64,000 bases of DNA from Streptomyces nodosus (GTDB taxonomy: Bacteria > Actinomycetota > Actinomycetes > Streptomycetales > Streptomycetaceae). The notes under the pieces were generated by a model. That model had not been told where the DNA came from. It searched no databases and worked only from the letters and a program-made list of their open reading frames with translations. The DNA lies in assembly GCF_008704995.1 (NCBI RefSeq), contig NZ_CP023747.1, positions 1,302,001 through 1,366,000 on the forward strand, written 5' to 3'. A program made the position numbers and the translations under genes. Positions 42,039 through 50,780 of this stretch are shown piece after piece (the first letter of the stretch is position 1; each line of letters begins with the position of its first letter).

Positions 42039-42911
42039 TCACCGGGACACCGTGAGACAGAACTCGGCTGCGGTGAGGCCGGCGGGGACACCGAGTTCGG
42101 CGGCGACCGCAGTGATCGCGGTGGCGCCGACGGTGAGGTCGGCTTGGCCGGTGGTGGTGAAATGCGGTGCGATGAACGTCTCGTAGTGGACTCGGGCTTC
42201 GTCTGCGGTGTGTCGGCCGAGGAACGTCTGGATGTGCCGCACCGTGGTGTCGGGTTCGTCGTGGATCACTTGCAGGGCCCGCCGGTGGGCTCGTACGGCG
42301 GCCTGGACCGCGGGGTCGTCCGGGTGGACGCGGGTGGGGTCGACGGCCATGCCCACGGTGGGGATCTGGAAGTGGTCGCCGACCCAGGCCAGCACCTGCC
42401 AGCCGCGCTCGGCGGCTATCGCCTCCGGTGCCACGGTGCTGCCGACCAGGGCGGCGTCGATCCTGCCCTCGTGCAGTCGGCGCAGGTCCATGCCGTAGTC
42501 GCCGGGCGGGCGGACCACGGTGTGGATGTCGCGGTCGGGGTCGAGGCCGACCCGGCGCAGCACGATCCGGGCGAAGCACCCGGGTGCGGTGCGGGGGGCG
42601 TGGACCGCCAGCCGTCGGCCGGCCAGGTCGGCCAGGGAGGTCAGGCCGGGGCGGGCGAGGAACCAGAACAGCGGGCGGTGGGTGTTGACATGGAGTGCGA
42701 CCCAGGGGATGCCGTCGGCCAGTCGGGACAGCAGTGCCCGGCCGAGCCCGATGGTGGCGCCGTTGCGCAGCCGCTCCTCGTTCCAGGAGCAGCCGTCGTG
42801 CAGCGCGACGTGGACGCCCTCGTCGGCGTAGTAGCCGTGCTGGTCGGCGATGTAGGCGACCAGTTCCTCGTGCAGGCCCCGCCCGACGTAGGCGAGATCG
42901 AGCGTGTACAT
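42039..42911 (-). CDS. substrate-binding-protein-like (NMT1/SsuA-type) without signal peptide
   Basis: 290 residues. The fold of ABC substrate-binding proteins of the nitrate/sulfonate/THI5 type is indicated by LDLAYVGRGLHEELVAYIAD, QHGYYADEGVHVALHDG, LADLAGRRLAVHAPRTAPGC, LRRLHEGRIDAALVG and AAERGWQVLAWVGDHFQIP. There is neither a signal peptide nor a lipobox, and no ABC permease nearby. It may therefore be a cytoplasmic enzyme or sensor rather than a transporter part, as in THI5 or 4,5-dihydroxyphthalate decarboxylase. It is the second gene of an operon with the SDR gene. Confidence 0.8.
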   Translation of the reverse strand: MYTLDLAYVGRGLHEELVAYIADQHGYYADEGVHVALHDGCSWNEERLRNGATIGLGRALLSRLADGIPWVALHVNTHRPLFWFLARPGLTSLADLAGRRLAVHAPRTAPGCFARIVLRRVGLDPDRDIHTVVRPPGDYGMDLRRLHEGRIDAALVGSTVAPEAIAAERGWQVLAWVGDHFQIPTVGMAVDPTRVHPDDPAVQAAVRAHRRALQVIHDEPDTTVRHIQTFLGRHTADEARVHYETFIAPHFTTTGQADLTVGATAITAVAAELGVPAGLTAAEFCLTVSR

Positions 42912-42958
42912 GAGCGTTTCCCTCGGTCGTGTCACCGCCGTGCGCCCGTGGGTGGACG

Positions 42959-43714
42959 TCAGTACATGGACATCCCACCGTTGACCGCGGCCGTGGTACC
43001 GGTCATGAAAGCGTTGGCCTCGCCGGCGTAGAAGGCGACCGCCTGGGCGACGTCGCCCGGGTGTGCCAGGCGGCCCAAAGGGGTGGCGGCCACTTGCCGT
43101 TGCTTGAGTTCTTCGTCGAGCACATGCGCCATGCGGGTGTCCTCCACCGGACCGGGCTCGACGACGTTGACCGTGATGCCCCGCGGGCCCAGTTCCTGGG
43201 CGAGGTACCGGGCGAACTGCGCCAGTGCGGCCTTGGCGGTGCCCAGTGCGATCATGCCCTCCCGGGGACGGCGGCTGAGGCCGGTGCCGAGATAGATGAC
43301 GCGTCCCCAGCCCTGTTCGGACATGGCGGGCAGGACGGCCTTGGTGACCGCGAACGCCGCACGCATCTCGTCGTCGAGCTTGCCGCCCAGTTCCTCCCAT
43401 GTCATGTCCTGGAACGGCTTGATCGCATAGGGGGTGAGCGCGTTGTGCACGAGCACGTCGATGCCGCCCCATGCCGCCCGGACCTGCTCGATCATGCTCT
43501 CGACCGCCGCTGCCTCGCGCACATCGGCCTGCACGGCCATGGCCTGGCCGCCTGCGGCCTCGATGCCGGCCACGACCTCCTCGGCCGCCGCGCGGCTGCG
43601 GAGGTAGTTGACCACCACGCGCATCCCCCGGGCGGCCAGAAGGCGCGCGGTGGCCGCACCGATTCCGCTGCCGGCCCCTGTCACCAGCGCCACCCTGCTC
43701 CTTGCCCCAGTCAC
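42959..43714 (-). CDS. SDR-fold protein lacking the catalytic Ser and Tyr
   Basis: 251 residues; GTG start after GAAGGTGG. The nucleotide-binding motif VALVTGAGSGIGAATARLLA, the Asp of VQADVRE, HNAL in place of NNAG, and the C-terminal GITVNVVEPGPVEDTR are clear. In the active-site region the sequence is VIYLGTGLSRRPREGMIALG then TAKAAL: Lys is kept, but Leu stands where Tyr of YxxxK belongs and the usual Ser is also missing. It probably binds NAD(P) but may not reduce carbonyls in the standard way. Operon with the substrate-binding-like gene 47 bases downstream. Confidence 0.88.
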   Translation of the reverse strand: MTGARSRVALVTGAGSGIGAATARLLAARGMRVVVNYLRSRAAAEEVVAGIEAAGGQAMAVQADVREAAAVESMIEQVRAAWGGIDVLVHNALTPYAIKPFQDMTWEELGGKLDDEMRAAFAVTKAVLPAMSEQGWGRVIYLGTGLSRRPREGMIALGTAKAALAQFARYLAQELGPRGITVNVVEPGPVEDTRMAHVLDEELKQRQVAATPLGRLAHPGDVAQAVAFYAGEANAFMTGTTAAVNGGMSMY

Positions 43715-44160
43715 GAGACCACCTTCGCTCGTCGTCACGGACCGTCGGCACGACCGCCCGGAGCCGTGCACCGTCGATGCCGGGGGAGGAAGGAGCAGAT
43801 CGCCCCGCGGAGCACGGTGTCGGCGGTCGTTCGCCCGGCGACCGCGAGGTGAGCAGCCGCTCCGACCCGCCTCACGGTGATCTCATGGCTCGGACGGCAC
43901 TGCCGACGGTCCCCGACGGTGCCCGCCGGTGCCCGACCCGGAGCAGCGTCCACACGCTGCTCGACGTATGGAGGCAGCTTCGCCCGGGATCGCGAGCTGA
44001 GCCGCGGCGATCCGCCCGAGTTCGCTGCCCGCCACGAGCAGCATCCGCCGGACCGGTACACCGCACGGCTGCCCTTCCGCGTTCTCGGCCGCCGCCACCA
44101 GCGTGCGCCCCGCCGCAGCGACGCGCCAGCCGGAGCGGCGCCCGCCGGGTCTCGTGGCGC
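43715..44160. other. 446-base region without an assignable gene
   Basis: It contains the promoter of the SDR operon. A minus-strand stretch at about 43960-44100 reads AENAEGQPCGVPVRRMLLVA and GSELGRIAAAQLAIPGEA, somewhat protein-like but unsupported by start, ribosome site or family. Confidence 0.3.
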
Positions 44161-47160
44161 TCAGCCCGCTCCCCGCTGCCGTACCAGCGACCCCGTTCTG
44201 CCCTTCACGACCTCCACCTGGGCGTGGACGCGCCGTCGCAGGTCGGCGACATGGCTGACGATGCCCACGCTGCGGTCCCGTTCCCGCAGCGAGTCGAGCA
44301 CATCGAGGACCTCGTCGAGGGTCTGGTCGTCGAGGCTGCCGAAGCCCTCGTCGATGAAGAGGGTGTCCAGACGGACCCCGCCCGCCTCGTCGGTGACGAC
44401 ATCGGCGAGGCCGAGGGCGAGCGCCAGGGAGGCGAAGAAGGTCTCCCCGCCGGAGAGGGTCGCGGTGTCCCGCTCGCGCCCGGTCCAGGCGTCGACGACA
44501 TGCAGCCCCAGGCCGCTGCGGCCACGTCCGGATCGGTCGTCGGAGTGGACCAGGGTGTAGCGGCCCGCGGACATCCGCTGCAGTCGTACGGTCGCGGCCG
44601 CCGCCACCTGCTCCAGCCGGGCGGCCAGCACATACGACTCCAGACGCATCCGGCGGTCGTTGTCGGCGGAGGTGCCCGCCGTGAGTGACGCCATCCGGGC
44701 CACCCGGTCGTGTTCCTCGCGCAGCGGTGCCAGCCGCCGTGCGGAGGCGGTGGCGCGCGCGGAGAGCCGGTCGAGCTCGGCGCAGCGGCGGGCCTCCGCG
44801 TCGTGGGCGGAGACCGCCTCCTGGAGGCGGCGGGCGGCGGCCCCGGCGGCCCGTTCCGCTCCTTCGGGGTCGGCGGGCGGCTGCTGCGCGGCGGCGGCCG
44901 TGTCGGGTTCGGCGAGCATCGCACGCACCGCGGCGTCCTCCTGCTGCCAGGCGTCAAGTCGCCGTTGCAGCTGCCGGTGGGCCGTGTCGTCCAGAAGGGC
45001 GGCGGCCACGGCCTCCGGGGTGTCGAACCCGGCGCGGAAGGCGGCGTCGGCGAGGCGTGCGTCGGCGTCCTTGAGCCGCCCGGCGGCGTCCTCGGCGGCG
45101 CGTGCGGCCTCGGCGGCCCCGGTGAGCAGCGCGGCCCGCCGCTCCAGGTGCGCCGCGCGCTCGGAGACGCTCGGGAAGCCGTCCAGGGAGCGGGTCAACT
45201 CCGCTTCGGCGGCCGTGCGTTCGCGGTCCAGAGCGTCCCGTCCTGAGACCCGGGCCGCCGTGCGCAGGGCCGCCTGCTGCCGGGCCGCGACCCGCCGCTC
45301 CCGCTCCTGCTCGGCCGCTCTCAGCTCCTCCTGTGCGGCGTGCAGTCGTCCGGCGCCCTCCCGTGCCGCGCGGTGGAGACGGTCCAGCTCCTGGGCTTCC
45401 TCGGCCAGTTGCCCGGTCGGGGTGTCACCCGCCGCGGCGGTGGCGGCGGCCAGTGCCTCGCGCAGCCGGCCGAGCGTCCGTTCGTCCTCGGTGTGCTCCT
45501 GTTCGGCCTCCCGATGGGTGGCCAGCGCCCGTTCCTCGGTCTCCCGGTCGACGTGCCCGGCGACCTTGCGTGCGGGCGCGGGGTGTTCGACGGCGCCGCA
45601 GACGGCGCAGGGTTCCCCGTCGGCGAGCCCGGCGGCGAGCTCCGCGGCGATGCCCTTCAGGCGTTGTTCCTTGAGGTCCAGCCAGTGTTCCCGGGCGGTC
45701 GTCGCACGGTCCCGGGAGGCGAGGGCGCGCTCCCGGGCGGCCTCGGTGTCCCGGGCGAGGTCGTCGCGCCGGTGCGCCGCCTCCAGCCGCTGGTGCGCGG
45801 GCTCGCGCCGGGCCGCGAACTGCTCGGCCCGGCCGGCGTCCTGCTGCGCGGCGTCGATCCGGCCCTGGAGGTCCGCCCGGGTCTCCTCCCAGGCGGCGAG
45901 CCAGTCCTCGGCGTCCCGGCGGACCGCGTCGTCGGCACGCTCCTCGCGGTCCAGGCCGGTCCGCTCCGCGGTGAGTTCGGCCAGTCGCCGCTCGGCGCGG
46001 CGGGCCGACTTCAGGCCGCCGAGCTCCTCGGCGGCCCGGCGCGCGGCGACCGCCAGCCCGGCGGCCCCGGCGTCCGCGCAGGCCTCCGGAAGCCGGGTCC
46101 GCGCGCGGGCCTCGGCGGTGGCGGCGCTCCGGTGCTCGGCCTCGGCGGACGCGCGCAGTTCGAGGGCGGGCGCGACGGTCTCGGCCTTGCGGGCGCGCTC
46201 CATCCGCGCCTGCGCCTCCCGGTGGGCCCCGGCCCGCTCCTGGAGCAACGCCGCCCGCTCCCGGGCCTCGGTGAACCTGCGCTGGAGCCGGGCCCGTTCG
46301 CGTACCTCGTCGAGCCGGCGCTCGGCGGTGGTGCGTGCCGACCCGGCGGCGGTGCGCGCACAGTGCGCGACGGTGAGCCGTTCTCGGGCCGTGCTGCGGG
46401 CGACGGCCGCCCAGGTCAGCACGGACTCGGCGAGCCCGGGGTCGCCGGGGGCGAGCTCCGGCAGGGGCGGCGGCCCGTCCCCGGCCGCCTGCTGCATCCG
46501 GTGGGCGTCGGCCAGCAACTCGGCGTCCCCCTCGCGCACCTGGGCCTCGGTGGCCCGGCGCCGCTCGGCGAGGCGCTTCTCGGCCTCGGCGAAGCGCTGG
46601 GTGTCGAAGAGCCGGCCCAGCAGCTTGCCGCGGGCCTCGGCGTCGGCGCGCAGAAAGCGGGCGAAGTCGCCCTGCGGCAGCAGTACCACCTGGCAGAACT
46701 GCTCACGGCTCATGCCGAGCAGCTGGGTGATCTCCTCGCCGATCTCCTGGTGCGAGCGGCTGAGGTCCTTCCAGCTGCCGGTCGCGCCGTCGTACTCGCG
46801 CAGGAAGCTCTGTGCCTTGTCGACGGTGGTGCCCGGCCGCCCGTTCTTCTTGGGGCGCTGCCACGGCGGCTGCCGGGTGATCTCAAGGCGGCGTCCGGCG
46901 ACGCTGAGCCGGAGCCGGACCTCGGTGCGGATCCGGGGTGCGGCGTGGTCGCTGCGCAGGCTCTGGCCCTGACCGCTCTGCCGGGCGCCGGGCACGGCCC
47001 CGTACAGCGCGTAGCACACGGCGTCCAGGACGGATGTCTTGCCGGCTCCCGTCGGCCCGTGCAGCAGGAACAGCCCGGCGGCGGACAGTTCGTCGAAGTC
47101 GACCTGCTGGGTGTCGCCGAAGGGGCCGAAGGCGGTGATGTCGAGTTGGTGCAGCCTCAT
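44161..47160 (-). CDS. sbcC: SbcC-type exonuclease subunit (SMC-like ATPase)
   Basis: 999 residues. The N-terminal ATPase half has Walker A GPTGAGKTSVLDAVCYALYG and LLPQGDFARFLRADAEARGK. Two long Arg/Glu/Ala coiled-coil arms are separated by the zinc-hook CxxC (CAVCGAVEHP) near residue 520. The C-terminal half has signature LSGGETFFASLALALGLADV and Walker B LDTLFIDEGFGSLD. With SbcD it forms the Mre11-Rad50-type complex that opens hairpins and protein-blocked DNA ends. GGGAGGGGG precedes the ATG; sbcD lies 31 bases upstream in the same operon. Confidence 0.95.
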   Translation of the reverse strand: MRLHQLDITAFGPFGDTQQVDFDELSAAGLFLLHGPTGAGKTSVLDAVCYALYGAVPGARQSGQGQSLRSDHAAPRIRTEVRLRLSVAGRRLEITRQPPWQRPKKNGRPGTTVDKAQSFLREYDGATGSWKDLSRSHQEIGEEITQLLGMSREQFCQVVLLPQGDFARFLRADAEARGKLLGRLFDTQRFAEAEKRLAERRRATEAQVREGDAELLADAHRMQQAAGDGPPPLPELAPGDPGLAESVLTWAAVARSTARERLTVAHCARTAAGSARTTAERRLDEVRERARLQRRFTEARERAALLQERAGAHREAQARMERARKAETVAPALELRASAEAEHRSAATAEARARTRLPEACADAGAAGLAVAARRAAEELGGLKSARRAERRLAELTAERTGLDREERADDAVRRDAEDWLAAWEETRADLQGRIDAAQQDAGRAEQFAARREPAHQRLEAAHRRDDLARDTEAARERALASRDRATTAREHWLDLKEQRLKGIAAELAAGLADGEPCAVCGAVEHPAPARKVAGHVDRETEERALATHREAEQEHTEDERTLGRLREALAAATAAAGDTPTGQLAEEAQELDRLHRAAREGAGRLHAAQEELRAAEQERERRVAARQQAALRTAARVSGRDALDRERTAAEAELTRSLDGFPSVSERAAHLERRAALLTGAAEAARAAEDAAGRLKDADARLADAAFRAGFDTPEAVAAALLDDTAHRQLQRRLDAWQQEDAAVRAMLAEPDTAAAAQQPPADPEGAERAAGAAARRLQEAVSAHDAEARRCAELDRLSARATASARRLAPLREEHDRVARMASLTAGTSADNDRRMRLESYVLAARLEQVAAAATVRLQRMSAGRYTLVHSDDRSGRGRSGLGLHVVDAWTGRERDTATLSGGETFFASLALALGLADVVTDEAGGVRLDTLFIDEGFGSLDDQTLDEVLDVLDSLRERDRSVGIVSHVADLRRRVHAQVEVVKGRTGSLVRQRGAG

Positions 47161-47191
47161 CGTGTTCCCTCCCCCTCCCGGACATGTGGGA

Positions 47192-48355
47192 TCACCGGGC
47201 GACCTCCCGGACCGCCTCGTCGGCGCGTACGGCGTCGAAGGCGTCCTGGAGCACGGTCCGTTCCCGGTCGTCGGGTCCCGTGCCGCGCACATGGGCCACG
47301 AAGTCCTCCGCGATCTGCCGGTCGGAGCGGCCCGCCAGCCGCCGCGCATAGGACATGCCGGACGCCTCCGGGGCGCGCTCGGGGTCGAAGACGAGGCTGA
47401 GGGTGTGCGGGAAGCGTTCGGTGAGCCGGGCCATGGGTTCGGCCGGGCGCACTGGGTCGGTGAGGGTGGCCTCCACCCATGCCTCCTCGTGCCGCATCAG
47501 CGCGGGGTCCACGAGCAGTTCCTCCAGCCGCCCCCGGATGCGGGCGAGGGGCCGGGGCACCGGGCAGTCGACGCGTTCCGCGGTGACCGAGCCGTCGCCG
47601 CCCAGGTCGAGGAGCCACATGCTCTTGCGGTGGGCCGCCTCAGAGAAGGAGTACGGCAGCGGAGAACCGGAGTACCGCACGCGCTCGGTGAGGGTCTGGC
47701 TGCCGTGCAGATGGCCCAGCGCCACATAGTCCGCCCCGTCGAAGACACCGGCGGGCACGGAGGCGACCCCGCCTACCGTGATGTCCCGTTCGCTGTCGCT
47801 GGGACGACCCCCGGTGACGAACGCATGGGCGAGCACCACGGAGCGGGTGCCCGGCGGACGGCCGGCGAGATCGGCGCGGACCCGGTCCATGGCGGCCGCG
47901 AGCACCGCCTCATGGCCCGCCTTCTCCACCCCGAACTCGTCCTTGACGAGGGCCGGTTCGAGATAGGGCAGACCGTAGAAGGCCACCTCGCCGTGGGCGT
48001 CGGTCAGCACGACCGGGGTCCCGCAGGCCGTGGGTGCGGTGCGCAGATGGATGCCGGCGCGGCCGATGAGCCCCGCGCCCACCCCCAGGCGGCGCGCCGA
48101 GTCATGGTTGCCGGAGATCATCACCGTGGGGACGCCCAGGTCGGCGAGGCGGTGCAGGGCGTCGTCGAACAGCTCCACCGCGGCCAGCGCGGGCACCGCC
48201 CGGTCGTACACATCGCCCGACACGACCACCGCCTGCACGCCGCGCTCCCGCACGACCGCCACCAGGTGGTCGATGAACGCGGACTGGGCGCCGAGCATGT
48301 TCACCCGGTGGAACGACCGGCCCAGATGCCAATCGGAGGTGTGCAGAATTCTCAA
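47192..48355 (-). CDS. sbcD: SbcD-type nuclease subunit
   Basis: 387-residue Mre11-like calcineurin-fold nuclease. Metal-binding motifs in order: HTSDWHLG, VVSGDVYDRAVP, MISGNHDS, VVLAHAFVTGG and YVALGHLHGSQ. The TTG start is the only one that retains the conserved first strand (LRILHTSDWHLGRSF) and has GGAG seven bases upstream. First gene of the sbcDC operon; normal length. Confidence 0.95.
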   Translation of the reverse strand: MRILHTSDWHLGRSFHRVNMLGAQSAFIDHLVAVVRERGVQAVVVSGDVYDRAVPALAAVELFDDALHRLADLGVPTVMISGNHDSARRLGVGAGLIGRAGIHLRTAPTACGTPVVLTDAHGEVAFYGLPYLEPALVKDEFGVEKAGHEAVLAAAMDRVRADLAGRPPGTRSVVLAHAFVTGGRPSDSERDITVGGVASVPAGVFDGADYVALGHLHGSQTLTERVRYSGSPLPYSFSEAAHRKSMWLLDLGGDGSVTAERVDCPVPRPLARIRGRLEELLVDPALMRHEEAWVEATLTDPVRPAEPMARLTERFPHTLSLVFDPERAPEASGMSYARRLAGRSDRQIAEDFVAHVRGTGPDDRERTVLQDAFDAVRADEAVREVAR

Positions 48356-48607
48356 GAAACCGCTCCGCCCTGCATATCTCCCCCTTACTATGCGCCTGGC
48401 CGCGGTCCCGGATCCGGATCCGGCCCGGCACAGGCCCGATACCCCGTCGGCAGCGACCACGCTAACGCCTCCGGTCATCTGCTCCCGCAGGGACCTCTCC
48501 CTCCCACCGTCCACGCCCCGGCCGTCGCCCGGGCTCCCGCCCCGCCGACGAGCAGCCGGACGCAGACCCGCCCCTGGAGGTTTGGCCACGGCCGTACCCT
48601 GTGTGGC

Positions 48608-49507
48608 ATGAAACGAGCCGGTTGCCTCCTGTTCGCGGCCCTTCCCGTCCTCGCCACGGCGGCGGTCTATGTCTTCACCGTCGCCCGGTCGGACGATTCG
48701 GGGACCGAACGGCCCACCTCCGTCTCCCGGGCGTCCGGTGAGGAAGCCAAGGCGCGCGCCGAGCGGGCCGCGGACGACAAGGCGATCGCCCACCTGCCGC
48801 CGGGCCTCGCCGCCCCCGCCCAGAAGGAGTTGGCGCAACAGATCGTGGCCAGCTCCGAGAACTCCACCCTCGACTGGCGCAGCACCTACGGCACCGTCGA
48901 GGACTCCGGCGACGGCGACGGCTACACCGCGGGCATCATCGGCTTCTGCACCGGCACCCACGATCTGCTCGTCCTGGTCGAGCGGTACACCAAGGACCAC
49001 CCCGACAACGGTCTGGCCCGCTATCTGCCCGCGCTGCGCACCGTGGACGGCACCGACTCGCACGAGGGTCTGGACCCCGGTTTCCCGGCGGCATGGAAGG
49101 CCGAGGCGGAGGTCCCGGCGTTCCGCGAGGCGCAGGAGGAGGAGCGCGACCGCGTCTACTTCGACCCGGCGGTCCGTCTCGCCAAGCTCGACGGCCTCGG
49201 CACCCTCGGCCAGTTCATCTACTACGACGCGATGGTCCACCACGGCCCCGACACCGGTCCGAACGGCTTCTACGGGCTGCGCGAACGCGCCCTGAAGGAG
49301 GCGGACACCCCGTCCGGGGGCGGCGACGAGAAGACCTATCTGGACATATTCCTCGACATCCGGCGCGAGGCGATGGTGACGAAGAAGGCGGACCGGGACA
49401 CGACCCGCATCGACACGGCCCAGCGGCAGTGGCTGTACGACGGCAATCTGAAACTCGCGACGCCCCTGGTGTGGAAGGTCTCCGGCGAGACGTACCGAGT
49501 GCCGTAG
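48608..49507 (+). CDS. GH46 chitosanase
   Basis: 299 residues. An N-terminal hydrophobic segment (AGCLLFAALPVLATAAVYVF) acts as signal or membrane anchor, followed by a charged linker. The GH46 domain starts near residue 64: IVASSENSTLDWRSTYGTVE has the acid Glu84, and SGDGDGYTAGIIGFCTGT has the second catalytic Asp102, aligning with Glu22/Asp40 of the Streptomyces N174 enzyme. [20 protein letters not shown] and FIYYDAMVHHGP are further family blocks. It hydrolyses chitosan. No classical ribosome site. Whether it is released or stays anchored is open. Confidence 0.93.
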   Translation: MKRAGCLLFAALPVLATAAVYVFTVARSDDSGTERPTSVSRASGEEAKARAERAADDKAIAHLPPGLAAPAQKELAQQIVASSENSTLDWRSTYGTVEDSGDGDGYTAGIIGFCTGTHDLLVLVERYTKDHPDNGLARYLPALRTVDGTDSHEGLDPGFPAAWKAEAEVPAFREAQEEERDRVYFDPAVRLAKLDGLGTLGQFIYYDAMVHHGPDTGPNGFYGLRERALKEADTPSGGGDEKTYLDIFLDIRREAMVTKKADRDTTRIDTAQRQWLYDGNLKLATPLVWKVSGETYRVP

Positions 49508-49558
49508 GAGCAGGACGGGCCGGAGCGGGCGGCCGTCCACCGGATGTCGCCCGGGCGC

Positions 49559-50185
49559 TCAGGCGTCCCCGTACGCCTCTCCGCCCAGTTCGAATCCGGC
49601 CGTGCCCGCGGTGGCGTCTGCGAGCCATGCCCGGAAGGCCTCCACGTCGGCGTCCGGCAACCCGATCTCGATGGTGACGGCCTCGTCGTAGCGGACGTCC
49701 CGCACCTCGCGGCCGGTCGAGCGCAGATCGTTCTGCACCTTGCCCGCGCGCTGGTGGTCGACCGTCACCGTGGCGAGCCGGAAGCGGCGGCGGGTGAGCG
49801 TGCCGAGCGTGTCCAGGGCCTCGCCCACCGCTCCCCCGTACGCCCTGATCAGCCCGCCCGCCCCCAGCTTGACCCCGCCGTAGTAGCGGGTGACGACGGC
49901 GACGACGTACCGCATGTCGCGGCGCATCAGCATCTGGAGCATGGGGACACCCGCGGTGCCGCCCGGTTCGCCGTCGTCGCTCGCCTTCTGGATCGCGGCG
50001 TCCGCGCCGATGACATACGCGTAGCAGTTGTGGGTGGCGTCGGCGTACTCCTTGCGGACCGCGGCGACGAAGTCCTGGGCCTCCTGCTCGGTGGCGGCCG
50101 GGGCGAGGGCGCACAGAAAACGCGAACGGTTGATCTCGGTCTCATGCACGCCCGCGCGGGCGACTGTGCGGTACTCGTCCTGCAT
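49559..50185 (-). CDS. YigZ/IMPACT family protein
   Basis: 208 residues. The UPF0029 domain is clear: SRFLCALAPAATEQEAQDFV, ATHNCYAYVIG, SDDGEPGGTAGVPMLQML, VVAVVTRYYGGVKLGAGGLI, RAYGGAV. A C-terminal ferredoxin-like domain follows. Homologues bind translation-regulating kinases in eukaryotes; the bacterial role is unclear. TAGGCT seven bases before the ATG could be a -10 for leaderless expression. Confidence 0.93.
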   Translation of the reverse strand: MQDEYRTVARAGVHETEINRSRFLCALAPAATEQEAQDFVAAVRKEYADATHNCYAYVIGADAAIQKASDDGEPGGTAGVPMLQMLMRRDMRYVVAVVTRYYGGVKLGAGGLIRAYGGAVGEALDTLGTLTRRRFRLATVTVDHQRAGKVQNDLRSTGREVRDVRYDEAVTIEIGLPDADVEAFRAWLADATAGTAGFELGGEAYGDA

Positions 50186-50243
50186 CGGTCCAGCCTATGC
50201 GGCACCCGCACGGGCGCCGCACGCGGGCCCGGAGGGGGGCGGG

Positions 50244-50780
50244 CTAGGTCTTCCGGCCCCTCGGCACGATGACGTCCGTCAGCAGCGCCGCGCCAGGGGC
50301 GAGGGAGTCCCAGGTGGCGCCGTGCCAGGCGAGGACGGCGATCGCCGAGGTGGGGAACTTGACCCGGACGCGGTCCAGGGTGTCGTCGAGCCCGTCCCCG
50401 GCAAGGCCGAGGATCAGCTCCGGCAGGCCCGGATCATGGCCGATCAGCAGCAAGGTCCGTACCGGGGTGGGCACTTCGCGGACGACCTGGAGCAGCTCGG
50501 AGCCATCGGCCGCATACAGCCGGGGTTCGAGGCGCACCGGTGGCGGGGTGCCCCACTGGGCCGAGGCCAGCTCCCAGGTCCGGCGGGTGCGGACGGCGGT
50601 CGAGCACAGGGCGAGGTCCGGCAGACAGTCGTTGTCGGCGAGGGCGCGCCCCGCGGCCGGGGCGTCCCGGCGGCCCCGGGGCGCGAGCGGCCGTTCATGG
50701 TCGGGGACACCGGGAGGCCAGGCGGACTTGGCGTGCCGCAGCACCACCAGTCGGTGCAGCGGGCCCGCACCGGCGCTCAT
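50244..50780 (-). CDS. SixA-type histidine phosphatase
   Basis: 178 residues. The RHG motif appears as VVLRHAKSAWP with the phospho-His, followed by LAPRGRRDAPAAGRAL, CSTAVRTRRTWEL and the second catalytic His in LLIGHDPGLPELI. SixA-like enzymes dephosphorylate His-containing phosphotransfer domains. It overlaps the upstream CysRS-like gene by four bases (ATGA), so the two are translationally coupled. Confidence 0.93.
   Translation of the reverse strand: MSAGAGPLHRLVVLRHAKSAWPPGVPDHERPLAPRGRRDAPAAGRALADNDCLPDLALCSTAVRTRRTWELASAQWGTPPPVRLEPRLYAADGSELLQVVREVPTPVRTLLLIGHDPGLPELILGLAGDGLDDTLDRVRVKFPTSAIAVLAWHGATWDSLAPGAALLTDVIVPRGRKT

Noticed and set aside
42959..43852. Plus-strand frame opposite the SDR gene
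   Set aside because: Composition and lack of ribosome site mark it as a shadow.
44660..46972. Very long Ser/Arg-rich frame antisense to sbcC
   Set aside because: Typical antisense shadow of a GC-rich coiled-coil gene; no start signal or family.
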